From: Cymbomonas tetramitiformis
Taxonomy: Eukaryota; Chlorophyta; Pyramimonadophyceae; Pyramimonadales; Pyramimonadaceae
Direction: 5' to 3'
Length of the DNA stretch: 64,000 bases
Assembly (NCBI GenBank): GCA_001247695.2
Contig: LGRX02034686.1
Coordinates: 1 to 64,000 of the forward strand
Below are positions 1-10,646 of the stretch, piece by piece. Every line of letters starts with the position of its first letter. Position 1 is the first letter of the stretch. The notes below the pieces were generated by a model. The model ran no database searches. It saw nothing but the letters and a program-made list of their open reading frames with translations, and was not told where the DNA came from. The position numbers and the translations under genes were made by a program.

Positions 1-1
1 A

Positions 2-3000
2 AACCCCGTAGATTTGGACCCACAGGCCAGATATGTCAAGAAACAATATAGAGACAACATAGTACCCCCCGACACGGGTGAGTTTCATTGGAAAGGAAAT
101 GGTGACCGAGATTCCATCTCTCTTATTCACATTACCAATATTGACTTAGAGGCCATGTCAATACAATATACAGAATACAGTAACAATGCCAAAAACCCTA
201 ATGTCTTTGTCAGAATCGAAGGAACCAGCAGTCTTCAATACGACTTTGAATATAGCATCACCAATGACGGCTGCATCCTAATTCCAGCAGGCTCCATTTT
301 CGAATATAATGACCATATGGACCCGCCCTCTTCTGTTCTTGCTAAAGTCAGTGATATTAACTCACACTATGATTACATCTCAGACAGACAGTATGCGACC
401 ATTATTGCCAGAATGAAAAACAAAACTGCGGAAGAAGAAAGTGAATACAGCTGCCCTAGCGACTCGGAAGAAGAATCTACCCCCTTCGCCGAAAAGAGCA
501 AACAAATGGAGGATTATGATATGGCAAGCGATGGTTCCCTATTTGCCGGTAAAAAATCAGCATGCAGTGGTGCCGCATATGCCATTATAAACTTTGACAA
601 CGGAATGCCACTTGTTCGGAAGATGAATATCCCCCCCTCAAGAACTTTCGCCGCACCGGGGCTTCTTATCAAGGAAGATATCCAAAACCCTAGTAGCACA
701 TCTGCTGAAATTGCGGGACTGCGATTCTTACTCAGAGAACAAAAAGAGAAACTCCTCAAATCCATGACTCCAATGGTACATGCCATTGACTCCATGGCCG
801 CAATATCTGCTGTAACAAAGGATGGCAGATCCATGAGTGCCCGGGACAAATTACGTGAAGCTAATCGCAGAGATGTGCAAGCTGTTCGCCTACTGTTAGA
901 AGAACTTGGCTTCTACAGTGAAGGAGACCACAGTAAAATTATCCTTAAATGGATCAGGGGTCACAATAATGACAAAGTCCATGCCAGAGTGGACCGTACT
1001 GCCAAAAGAGCCTCATTCAGAGGGGGTTGTTTAGACATCTCCCGCTACGACCCTGCCGAGGAACTGCCATTCTCGTCATTCTTTTTTGAGGTCCCTATTC
1101 TAGGTGATATCCGCAGTCACATTAGAAGAATTCAACGTCTCTCACACTATCATAATTGGAGAACTCTACAGTCTCAAGGGAAGTACTTGAGGATGCTCAA
1201 CGAGAATAACACCACCCCCACTAAAGATATTTCCAAAATAACACCTAAAGCTTTCACTGCTTCTAGAAGCAGATAACTCCTGGGTCTCCAAGCCTCTCCA
1301 GCACGTTTATTTAAACTGGGGAAAATCGAAACTGAAAACTGCCCCTACTGCCAACATAATACAAAATGCACCTTCGAACACATCCAACTTGAATGCTCAG
1401 GACATAATAATAGTTTGTATAGTCTTAGAACAACCCAAGATGGCGAACTAAGGAAAATCATTGCTGAAGAAATCTCAGAAAAGCCCAAACTACTAAACCT
1501 TGGAAAAGGTACCACATACATCAAAACACAGCCATCGAAACTTTTTCCACTTGCTGACCTAAGACAGGAAATGAATGAGGAATTATACTTACACGCTCTC
1601 CCGGAAGCTAGCATGTACCGACCATCAAGTTCAAAAAAGAATACCATTGCTGTGACCGCTAAACCCGAAGTGGACCATGTCATGGGGACAATTAAATATC
1701 CCGAACTCCAATATGTCCAAAAGAAAGAGTTTTGGAAACTTTCGGCCTGGCACCGCCTTTCCAACAAAGCAGTCCCATGCTCACTTGCGGAGTACTCGAA
1801 TAGGGCACACGATATTCATGAAGCACTCAATGCATGTAAGTTTGAATCGGGAGATCCTAAAAACTGCTACGCAATCAGAACAAGCCTCTTAGATATTTTG
1901 GTGGATGACAGAAACCTTGACAAAAACGGTTGTGAACTTTTCTCCAACCCACTAAATGCCCACCCTCACCCTAGAATTCACTCGAGAAGATGCATACCCA
2001 CCACAAGAATGAAAAAAGCCCTCAGGCCCTTCTGCCATCATGGGAAAATTGGCTTTGATGGTCTCGCGTGGGATGCCTACGTGGACCCGATAACAGGCAT
2101 TGGCAGAATCGTTTATGGAAATCCCCCCTTTGATGGGAAAGATAAGGGCAAATCTTCGGCGGTTATGACTACCTTGGAAATGGGACATAAAGCGGCCAAC
2201 ACCGTCCCTGGATTTTCAGGAACATGGATTCTTCCGCTGCCTCCCAAAAACCAAAAAAGATGGTTCGATAAAGGCTTTAAACTTGTTTTCAGATTCCCGC
2301 ATAACACTATTCCATTTATCCCACATGGCTATTGGACGGGTGATGACCCCTACGTTCTTCCAGGTGGTGGATGCTATAAGAATGACTTTTCGGATGGTGT
2401 TATCATAGCTATAGACAGTGCACCCAGTGATACTCAACCAGCCTTTGACTGGAGACCTACACAGAAAAAAATTGCCAGATGGTTCCTTAACGTCCTTCCC
2501 AAGTCCAGAGTCACGAAGAAGAGGCTAGAATACACGGGAGTCAGCCCTGATATTTGGAATGAAGTGCTGAACGAAAGCGACAAAGTACTTCCCTCTTCGC
2601 TTTGCCCATGGCCCACTCAAGACCCTCCTTATCATTAGAGTGATATTGAGCCTTATGATGGAAACATCGAAATGCTTCCAGTATAATTATATCGTTGATC
2701 AGCCAATATAATTATATCGGGCAACAACCTCCCGACGAGATCCAGACGGGACTTGAACCTGCGCGCTCAAGGTGCAAGTCCAACACATAGCGCCCTACGC
2801 GTAGCGCCAGCGATATGGATCACGATGTCATGGCGATCTGATGTCATGGCGCTACGGCGTAGGGCGCTATGTGTTGGACTTCCCCCTTGAGCGCGCAGGT
2901 TCAAGTCCCGTCTGGATCTCGTCGGGAGGTTGTTGCCCGATATAATTATATTGTCTGATCAACAATATAATTATACTGGAAGCATTTCGGTGTTTCCATC

Positions 3001-3352
3001 ACCTTATTATGGTGGTCACCACGACACGACAATCACCAATGCAAATTCCAAGCCCTTCATAAGCACCGTGAAATGGCCCAAAGTTCTTACACTCATGGGA
3101 TACCTCCCTCCTCTTTTTGGTACTGTCCTCAACACGATAGGTGTTCCCCGTGGTAAGATTAAACCACTCCTTAAAAAACTTTCAAGAATTTGTAGGCAAC
3201 ACACCAAAAATAGGCGAGACGTGTTTCTGTTAAACACCGCCACCACCTTAAACACTGACCCGCATACAGTTGACATCTCGAGCAGTGAAACCATGACAGA
3301 AACAGAAGCTGTGCAACAGTCAAACGACTTTCTTCAAACCCTCCTGCAATAA
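2..3352 (+). pseudogene. LINE-like retroelement ORF remnant: RNase H, Cys/His knuckle, adenine-methyltransferase-like domain
   Basis: A single frame is open from the left edge to 3352 apart from a TAA at 1274-1276, a TAG at 2636-2638 and an in-frame foldback insertion (2657-3001). No reverse transcriptase is visible; it would lie left of the window. An RNase H domain spans about 520-1020: catalytic Asp in ASDGS (codon 530), Glu in SAEIAGL, Asp in HAIDSMAAI, and a C-terminal WIRGHNNDKVHARVD. After the first stop comes CPYC...C...H....C (about 1339-1395), the knuckle that follows RNase H in many LINEs. The next part has GNPPF (about 2118-2132) in a context like phage-type N6-adenine methyltransferases (NPP[YF] motif IV, then a Leu/Pro-rich strand). 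The last part (3002-3352) is unrecognised. Start codons are not meaningful because the 5' end is missing. The two stops and the insertion indicate decay. The RNase H call is firm; the methyltransferase call is by motif and layout. Confidence 0.7.
2657..3001. mobile_element. 345-bp foldback element with tRNA B-box-like motif
   Basis: Two nearly perfect inverted arms of about 155 bp (2657-2811 and about 2846-3000) flank a short spacer. CCTTAT occurs directly before (2651-2656) and after (3002-3007) the element and reads as a 6-bp target-site duplication. Removing element plus one copy restores continuous reading of the host ORF frame (the 351-bp insertion is a multiple of three). The right arm contains GGTTCAAGTCC, which fits the Pol III B-box consensus GGTTCRANYCC, and the inverse lies in the left arm. 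Each arm also has two AATATAATTATA-type AT stretches. It may be a tRNA-derived SINE that became a snapback, or a foldback MITE that captured tRNA sequence. Confidence 0.65.
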
Positions 3353-3765
3353 TTTTCAAAAGTCTTGCAATATCAGATGGTTCCGTGTCCCCAAGGGGAG
3401 GGGCCGTCCCCCCCCTCCCCTCCCCCGCCACCCCCTCTCCCCGCCCACCCGCCACCTTCCTCAACGTCTCCAAAACCCCCTTAATTCTTCGACTTCCCTC
3501 CCCACCGCTGATTCCCCCCCCTCCACTCACCCGGCCATGACTGCTTCTCCATCTTCTAGAGTTTTTTATTGCCTGGCACTTAGCTTTTTCTCTAGATGTC
3601 ACCCTGCTGAAAAGTGGTCTGAGCCCCTTTGTGGGCGCGCTATAGCAGAGGGAGTAGCCCCTGGTGTTTTCACTAGCTTTGCAGGGATACCGAACTCTCA
3701 TGACTTTGTCCCCTTTGCTAGCGTAAATGTTTTATTATCATTATTATTATTATTATTTCATATGA
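3353..3765 (+). other. Probable 3' end of the LINE-like element with pyrimidine tract and (TTA)n tail
   Basis: After the last stop the plus strand has an almost pure C/T tract (about 3395-3500). A GC-balanced stretch follows, ending in an imperfect (TTA/ATT)n run at 3731-3760. LINEs commonly end in a short tandem-repeat tail, so I infer the element ends near 3760. No gene is supported; the short ORFs here lack recognisable features. Confidence 0.4.
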
Positions 3766-4296
3766 TATACGTTGGGTTTCAGGTATACGAAAATAAAAAA
3801 TAGAAAATACGCACCGACGGTGCACAAAAGTACATGCATGTAGGTGACTATATTCTACATAATTATCGGGCGTTGCTTTGTTTTTCATAATCAGCCGACG
3901 TGGCTGACTATGCCTCCCGAATGACGATTATTCAATTTATATATATATATATATATATCGGATATTCCGATGTACATTCATGAACGTGTCCGTAGCGTAG
4001 AATCTGATCTTATCACACAGGTGTATAAATTGGTAATGCCACTTGTCAGCGAAGCATCCCATCTGAGGGATTTCTAATTATTGATTAAATTGTATCGAAG
4101 CACAAGTAATCACTGCTATTCATATACCCCATTCGCACAAGCACACGCTCACAACTCGCTTCCTGTATCGCAAATGCCACACTTGCATATCGTGATGCCA
4201 TCTGCGCATTTGCTTGAATATATGTGCTTGATTGTTATGATTGACATTTTATACTCGCATGGTAGTGCCAATGGCTGAATTTAAATGTGTATCGTC
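3766..4296. other. AT-rich spacer with (TA)n microsatellite
   Basis: No gene seen. A (TA)n run occupies about 3938-3958. The segment ends in TCGTC (4292-4296), the left copy of the target-site duplication of the adjoining copia element. Confidence 0.6.
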
Positions 4297-4628
4297 TGCG
4301 AGAAGACCCAGTCAGAAAACAGACAGGTCAAAGAGGAAGCACTGCAACGCTCAGGGTTTCGCACTCAGAATCTCTCTCAACATACAGAAGATATAATATA
4401 TATAGTTCTAGTATGCTGAGTGTGATGCGAAATGAGCTAGTGTGCTCTGTCTCATGTGACAACCGAACTCGATCAGAGGAGATGACAATCAGGTCAGTGA
4501 AGTAGTCAGAGGTGTCGAGCCGTATCGGTGATGACAGCGGTCAGGTCGAGTCGGTGATGACTGCGGTCATGACGGGTCGGTGATGACAACTCTGATGACT
4601 GAGCTCGGACTGAATGTCAGCTCCAGCA
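4297..4628 (-). repeat. 3' LTR of copia 1
   Basis: A 332-bp repeat with TG...CA ends, matching 13837-13961 plus 17725-17932. TCGTC lies directly outside it. The inner neighbour (4629-4640, read on the minus strand as CTCGAGTTGGTG) is in the polypurine-tract position and resembles GCCGAGGTGGTG before the 3' LTR of copia 2. Confidence 0.92.
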
Positions 4629-5330
4629 CACCAACTCGAGTGAAATGGTCAGACCAATAACCAATCAAACCAAGATACATGCCACTAATCCAGTGCCAGA
4701 ACCAAAATCCAGAAAGATGATGGAAATGGTGGAACTGCAGTCACACCGTGTCAGGGCTGAAAACCCCGAAAAGCTGGTCCGTAGACCTAACGTCCTGACA
4801 CGGTCAGTAATCTGTTCCTGGTGCCACCCTGCTGTCGGGGGAATAGTGATGTGTCATGTCTCTGGAGGTCCACACACCGTGGCTGCAAGCTATCCGGGGT
4901 GCTTCGTCAGGGGTAGGATAAGAAGTGCCGAAGCAGGTCCAAATCCGCCCGTCACCGGTAAGACTTACTGCAGAGGGAGAATGAAGGAAGAGATCATGAC
5001 TGACAGCAGCGGTGGCTCTTACGGTCGGAACAGACACTGTAGTGATACGGTGACTATTGCAGTGCAGCTAATATCATAGAGTGAGCTCGGAATATCAATG
5101 TATCCATATACACAAATGCATCAATGAGTGCCATGTCATTTTCTATCTAGTACAGTGATTCAGATTCTAAGGAAACAGTAACTAACATAAAGTAACCAGC
5201 CACAAGTAAGTTTGAATATAAGCCAGTACCTGCAAAGCACAGTCAGCTACACAAACAACCCAAAACAGGAAAGCAGGAAAACAAGGTACTCACAGTCAGA
5301 TCATGCTGCTGCTTTCTGAGTACCAGTAAA
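4629..5330 (-). other. 3' noncoding region of copia 1 between pol stop and LTR
   Basis: About 700 bp separates the pol stop from the 3' LTR. I see no domain and no convincing ORF. Copia 2 has an equivalent 540-bp noncoding stretch (27250-27792), so a long 3' UTR appears to be a lineage feature. Confidence 0.5.
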
Positions 5331-8300
5331 TCATTTCTGAATAACTGCAGCCTGAGCCTTGCCCATGGCCATATATTGCTGGAACATCTGGATAAAGTAG
5401 GGCTGCATGTCCTTGACTGGAGGAACTGGTTTTGTATAAGGGTCTGCCAGGTTCCGAGGTGATGGGACTCTGGCACACCGAATCCAGTTCAATCTGACAA
5501 AGTCTCGGAGAACATGAAATCTGATAATCACATGCTTCACCTTCTCGGAGAGGAGGTGATGCTCAACAATAGATCTGCATGCATCATTATCCAGCAGTAG
5601 AGGAATAGGTAACTCCAGGCGGGGCTGAGCTGAAGCTGTACTGATATACTCTCTGTTTCGGTTGTTCTGGAATCTGAGGGGATTGATTTCATCTGTACTG
5701 AGCTCATCAGGAATTGTAGGAGAGTTTGGGCGAACTGAGGTCAGGCCGTCTGCTGACTTGTTTTGTTTTTCAAGCAGACGCCTGAGCACTGAGGATGTCT
5801 GGAGGGAAGGCATGTCAAAGTGAATGTCTGTAGCTGCTCTGTCAAGGTACTGAATGGCGTGGTCAAGCTCGGAATCAAGGGGCTGCTGGGTATCAACACG
5901 GTGAGTAATAGAACCAAATATCTCAGTGAGCATGAACATCAGTGACACCAACCGCTGAGCTGCCGTACTGGCTGCAACATACTCTGACCCTGTGGAGGAG
6001 ACCTCAGTAATGTAAGGAGACCTCCCTGAGTGCCCCTGCAAGATCATACCAGCCAGGAATATCACGGAGCCAGAATAGGACCGGGCATCATTCTCTAAGT
6101 CCCTGGCCAGGTCAGCATCTGAATAACAGAACATGGTGATGACCTTGACCGGAGTCTCGGGATAGTAAAATGCCAGAGAATAGTGAGCCGTGCTGTCCAT
6201 ATACTGCGCAATTCTGATAAGAGCCTTCATAGACTCCTCAGAAGGGCATGATACAAACTGAGCCAGATAGATTACAGGATAGTAGCAATCAGGTCGTGAG
6301 CCACGGGCCAGCCATAGCAGTGAGCCGAGGATAGATCTGTAGCTGGGGACAAGGGACAGGTCTGGATCTGCTGGTTTCTTGATGATGAGCTTCGGGTCCA
6401 TAGGGGTCCTGTAGGAATGAGCTGTGATGTTGTTGTTGGCCATCAAGTCCTTGATCTGTCTGGACTGGCAAAGGTAGATACCAAGCTGATCCTGCCTGAC
6501 TCGCATCTGGAGAACCGAGGTGACCTCTCCGAGATGCTTAGCCAGAAACCTGGCTCTGAATGCTGCCCAAAAAGCATTCTCAAGCTCTGTACTGGCGACC
6601 AGTATGAAGTCATCCACATAGACAACACACATGGCCTTGACCAAATCAGTGTAGATGAAATATATACAGTCATCATGAGAGGACTGTCTGAATGTCACAT
6701 CGCCGAACATAAAGCTGAGCATGAATATCTTAACCAGTCTCTGCCAGGAAGCACCAGCCACCTTAAGGCCATACAGTGCATAGTACAGTAAAGCACCACC
6801 GAACCCCTGATAGGTGTAACCAGCTGGAAATGATACCCATACTGGAACATCCAGCTTAGCATTCATAAAGGCCTGGGAGACATCGAAGTGGCTCATCTTC
6901 AGACTGAAGATGCTGCCGAAGATGAAGGCCAGTCTGAAGGCATAAAGCTGAGGTGTGGTACAGGTGGTCTCCCACGGAAGGTAGCCGTATGTCTGCTTAC
7001 CATTAGCACACAGTCTGGTTTTGAAGATCTGCCGTGTGCCGGATGGTGCTGAGGGGTCTGGTTTGAAGGGTCTGGAAAACACAAAGAGAGTGGTCAGGCC
7101 TTTGGTACCCGAGGGAAGGTGCCCCGGGACCATTTTATTGTCGGCGGCCAGACCAGCCACTTCGGCATCCATAGCCTCCTGCCACTGAACTGCTTCTGGG
7201 GTGGAAAGTGCCTGCTTGACACCATGGACTGGTTTGAGCTGGGGTGCAGAAATATTGAACATGTGCACCACCAACTCTCTGGGTCCTGATCTGATGAAAC
7301 TGTCAGCTGAGGTGTACTGCTGTGGAATGTACTCGGGGCGGACATCTCTGCTGGGATCATCGGAGAAGGGAAGGAAGGCGGCGGCATGGGTGGACGGAAA
7401 GCTGACGAGGGTAACAGGAAGGTCCATATGCCAACCATAGGTAGACTCGGGAGTAGGCTCAAATATTACACCATAAGGTGTGCTGCTGCCTCTATCGGTG
7501 GAGATAATGATAGCGCCATATGATGGGCGCCTGCGGCTCTCTCGGGCTCTGACAACTGTCCAGATCGGATAGTGCTCATTGACCGAGACGGTCTTCCTAT
7601 AGTGTGCGACATACACCAGCAGGTGTCTGTAGTGTGTACCGTCGGGTGTGGACTTGACATAATGTACCACGTCAGTCCAGGTATTGTCCCTCGACGGAAC
7701 AGAGAGAAGCACACAGCCGTAAGACTGTCGGTCGGAAGTGCAGTAGTATGAGCTGATCCCGATGATGCTGGCATAGGTACAGTCGAGTGTCTCTGAGAAG
7801 GGAGATGGCCTGATAAAGGTAGCATCAACCTCTCTGTCAGCTGCCATAGTGTCTGGGAATGCTGACATAGATCTGCCCAGGTGCTCATAAGTAGGTATCC
7901 AGTGTGGCTTGCCCACAAGATGTACTGTGCCGTCGGAGGTATCTAGGATTTTGTAGGCATTAGAGCCCATAGAGATACCAACCATACGGCCTGCCCATGA
8001 TCTGTACTGAAGTTTTGATGAGATGCCTGGCTGTCTGCTGTTCCTCTGCTGACTGTCCATAACCACATAGCAGTGTGCACCAAATGCACGGAGACGACGG
8101 TACTGAAAGTGATGACCTGTCATAGTGTGGATAGGAGTAGTCACCACTTCCTTGTGTGGTGTAATGGACCACAACAAGGCACCATGCTTAGCCGCAAGCG
8201 GCCAGTAGCTGAGGTCGAGTCCAGAAGCTGTAAGGATGGACCGGATCATACGGGACAGGATGCCAGTGACATTCTCCGCATAGGGATTGTCCGTATGGAC

Positions 8301-10646
8301 TGTGGGAGAAGAGGTCTGGTGGATAATGCCATGCTGCTGATAAGCTGCCCGGCATTTGGCATCTGCCATCTCAGGTGCACAATCAGTCCTCAGCACCATC
8401 TCGGAGTCTGAGACTGTAGAGGTGGACAAGAATAGCTCATCAATGCCGTAGGAGAGGGATCTGGTATAGCCAATGAATCTCAGGAGACATACGTAGTAGT
8501 CTGCCTTAGAGGCAACGGTGAACACAAATAGGTATCTGGTGGAGATGTCAATGAAGTGGATACGGTATCTGTGCCCATTGTAGCCAATGGGTGAGATGGG
8601 GCCTGTCATGTCTGAGGCCCATTTCCGGGCTGGCTGTTGCTGACTGGTACGGAGTCGGTCTCTGCTCGGGGCTGGTTTCTGTTTGAGGCCCGTCGTAGCA
8701 CAGACTGCACACCACTGAGAGCAAGTGGTAAGTGAAGCAAGAGCTACTCTGGAACACTGTGGTCTGCCCAAGTCTACCCCTGGCATATCGTAGAGACGGA
8801 GGATACGGGTCATCGAAGCATGCCCGAGAGCATCATGCAGCTCAACAGGAGGACTGACCCTGATCGGGGTGTGGCGGTCTCGGTAGAGGATGCAGATGGG
8901 AAAGGGTGTGCCATCGATGAAGACCCGACCAGGTCCACCGTCAGAACCAGCTGGGGTGAGAGGGTGTGTAGAGGTGTATGTGTGTTTCCCAAGATAGCTG
9001 AATAACCCCGTAGTACCAGTGGGCCAGATATGTAATACCTCCATAGTACAGGTCTTATGCCAGATCCGGTGGGATGGCATATAGGGAACTATCCAGAAAT
9101 ATACAGTATTATGAGGGTCCAGAGGAAAGTCAGCATTGCCTTTAGTGAAAAGGCGGTCCAGAATAGATATAGAGAATGGCGGATTAGCATAGAAGTAATA
9201 ACCAGTCAACTGGACGGAGAATATACTGTTCTGACTGTGATAGTGCTGCAGAGCAGGGTGGTTATTACCCTCTCCGACTGGGAGAGAGTCGCCGAACATG
9301 GAGACGTCAAAGGCTGGTTCCCCCAGCTCGGCCGTAGCCGTAGGAGACCCATGAGTAGTAGCCCAGGCACTGTACTGACTGTTGGCCCACATCCAGTCGG
9401 ATGGGTCCCCTGATCTGTGTTTCTTCTTATTGCCCTGAAAGGCCTGAAAGCTGACATCTGCTGACTCTGGCTCTGCCCAAAGGTAGTCTGTGCCATCATC
9501 AATGATAGAGTATGTCCGACCAGAGTCAAGATGGGTATATGTCATACTGATGAAGTCAGGTGATGAGAAACCCTCCCGGAGCATAACTCGGGTTGACAGG
9601 AGAGTTTTGGCGCCGTGTTTGAAATGGCAGCCAGGAATGCAGTACTCATCAATGTCACCAGTCAGTATGTCTCTGCCGATCAATCTCAGTGTGCCAGTGC
9701 CATCAGTCCGTGAGGCGGGTCCAGTCATGACTGTACTGAAGGATATGGTCCTGCTGGTATCAAGGTCAGTGATCCTGTGTCTGGACCCGGTGATGTTGCC
9801 GGTTGCACCGGAGTCACAGACAATGCCATCAGTGTCAGAACTGGTGGCAGAGTACAGATGTATCATAGGGTCCTGGGAGAAGATGACTGAAGGTGGTGCA
9901 CAGAATAGCCCAAACCAGGTACACATCTCCAGAGCCGTGTCGCCTACATACTGCATAGCACCGTAGAGTGGAGTCTGAGTCATAGGACTGCAGACGGCGG
10001 AGATCGGTGCCAGGTGGTGACCAGCCTCAAAGTGAGCCTCCACGAGAAGCTCCTCATAGACACTCTGGTAGAGACATGTCAAGACAATGCCAAGAAAGGC
10101 TGTCAAGAGCAAGGCTGACACTGCTCTGTACCTCCGGCGCTGCTTTTCAAGCGCCTGAAGGAGACAGATCTGGGCGGAGCTGTCTGGCGGAGAACCGTCG
10201 GAGCCACGAGGAGAACCATAGTGGCGGTGCTGACCAGAGTCATACTGCCAATACCAGTCGGAACCAGAGGAATCCTCAGGACCAGAACCAGAGGAACACT
10301 GCCGGGTGGCAGACCAGTCGGAAGTGACACCAGTGCCACCATCAGGTAAGCCACCATCGGGTAAACCACCATCACCAGACCAAACTGACTGGACTGACTG
10401 GACTGACTGACTGTACTGACTGACTGCAGTACTGCTTTGCCCACCTCCCATCTCCCCCCCCGGTTGACACAATGTCAATCCGTCCCACACTCCCTGAACA
10501 GGTGCTGCGGCTGAGAGGGCCTCCGCCGAGGCACTTGCCAGGAAGCAAGTGAACAAGGCGAAGGACATGAATGCACACCGGAAGATAGAGACACCACCTC
10601 TACCGACACGCCGTGGCGGTGGAGGTGGTGCCTGTGTGTCAGACAT
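5331..10646 (-). CDS. Copia 1 Pol polyprotein with N-terminal membrane module (PR-IN-RT-RNase H)
   Basis: 1771 codons, ATG at 10646. Residues 21-41 form a hydrophobic stretch ending ASASA, like a signal-peptide h-region with an AXA cleavage site; residues 175-195 form a second transmembrane-like segment. Between them is a Gly/Ser-rich stretch with a short QSVQSV repeat. Protease: IVCDSGATG, with DSG at 278-280. Integrase: HDALGHAS...CSQWCAVC zinc site, then D (ASDMTGP), D (LRTDCAPE) and E (PYAEN) with D-35-E spacing. RT: HFDVSQAFMNAKL and YVDDFIL. RNase H: YSDADLARD, STGSEYVAAS, LLDNDACRSIV and KHVIIRFH, with about 95 extra residues before LLDND. It overlaps the preceding gag ORF by 172 nt in another frame, so expression would need a frameshift, internal start or separate mRNA. 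Residues typical of active enzymes are present. Confidence 0.93.
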   Translation of the reverse strand: MSDTQAPPPPPRRVGRGGVSIFRCAFMSFALFTCFLASASAEALSAAAPVQGVWDGLTLCQPGGEMGGGQSSTAVSQYSQSVQSVQSVWSGDGGLPDGGLPDGGTGVTSDWSATRQCSSGSGPEDSSGSDWYWQYDSGQHRHYGSPRGSDGSPPDSSAQICLLQALEKQRRRYRAVSALLLTAFLGIVLTCLYQSVYEELLVEAHFEAGHHLAPISAVCSPMTQTPLYGAMQYVGDTALEMCTWFGLFCAPPSVIFSQDPMIHLYSATSSDTDGIVCDSGATGNITGSRHRITDLDTSRTISFSTVMTGPASRTDGTGTLRLIGRDILTGDIDEYCIPGCHFKHGAKTLLSTRVMLREGFSSPDFISMTYTHLDSGRTYSIIDDGTDYLWAEPESADVSFQAFQGNKKKHRSGDPSDWMWANSQYSAWATTHGSPTATAELGEPAFDVSMFGDSLPVGEGNNHPALQHYHSQNSIFSVQLTGYYFYANPPFSISILDRLFTKGNADFPLDPHNTVYFWIVPYMPSHRIWHKTCTMEVLHIWPTGTTGLFSYLGKHTYTSTHPLTPAGSDGGPGRVFIDGTPFPICILYRDRHTPIRVSPPVELHDALGHASMTRILRLYDMPGVDLGRPQCSRVALASLTTCSQWCAVCATTGLKQKPAPSRDRLRTSQQQPARKWASDMTGPISPIGYNGHRYRIHFIDISTRYLFVFTVASKADYYVCLLRFIGYTRSLSYGIDELFLSTSTVSDSEMVLRTDCAPEMADAKCRAAYQQHGIIHQTSSPTVHTDNPYAENVTGILSRMIRSILTASGLDLSYWPLAAKHGALLWSITPHKEVVTTPIHTMTGHHFQYRRLRAFGAHCYVVMDSQQRNSRQPGISSKLQYRSWAGRMVGISMGSNAYKILDTSDGTVHLVGKPHWIPTYEHLGRSMSAFPDTMAADREVDATFIRPSPFSETLDCTYASIIGISSYYCTSDRQSYGCVLLSVPSRDNTWTDVVHYVKSTPDGTHYRHLLVYVAHYRKTVSVNEHYPIWTVVRARESRRRPSYGAIIISTDRGSSTPYGVIFEPTPESTYGWHMDLPVTLVSFPSTHAAAFLPFSDDPSRDVRPEYIPQQYTSADSFIRSGPRELVVHMFNISAPQLKPVHGVKQALSTPEAVQWQEAMDAEVAGLAADNKMVPGHLPSGTKGLTTLFVFSRPFKPDPSAPSGTRQIFKTRLCANGKQTYGYLPWETTCTTPQLYAFRLAFIFGSIFSLKMSHFDVSQAFMNAKLDVPVWVSFPAGYTYQGFGGALLYYALYGLKVAGASWQRLVKIFMLSFMFGDVTFRQSSHDDCIYFIYTDLVKAMCVVYVDDFILVASTELENAFWAAFRARFLAKHLGEVTSVLQMRVRQDQLGIYLCQSRQIKDLMANNNITAHSYRTPMDPKLIIKKPADPDLSLVPSYRSILGSLLWLARGSRPDCYYPVIYLAQFVSCPSEESMKALIRIAQYMDSTAHYSLAFYYPETPVKVITMFCYSDADLARDLENDARSYSGSVIFLAGMILQGHSGRSPYITEVSSTGSEYVAASTAAQRLVSLMFMLTEIFGSITHRVDTQQPLDSELDHAIQYLDRAATDIHFDMPSLQTSSVLRRLLEKQNKSADGLTSVRPNSPTIPDELSTDEINPLRFQNNRNREYISTASAQPRLELPIPLLLDNDACRSIVEHHLLSEKVKHVIIRFHVLRDFVRLNWIRCARVPSPRNLADPYTKPVPPVKDMQPYFIQMFQQYMAMGKAQAAVIQK

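Noticed and set aside
2835..2925. A functional tRNA gene in the foldback arm
   Set aside because: Only the B box fits; acceptor, D and anticodon arms do not form a convincing cloverleaf.
3537..3803. 88-codon ORF 3' of the LINE-like element
   Set aside because: Lies in the inferred 3' UTR and ends in the (TTA)n tail.
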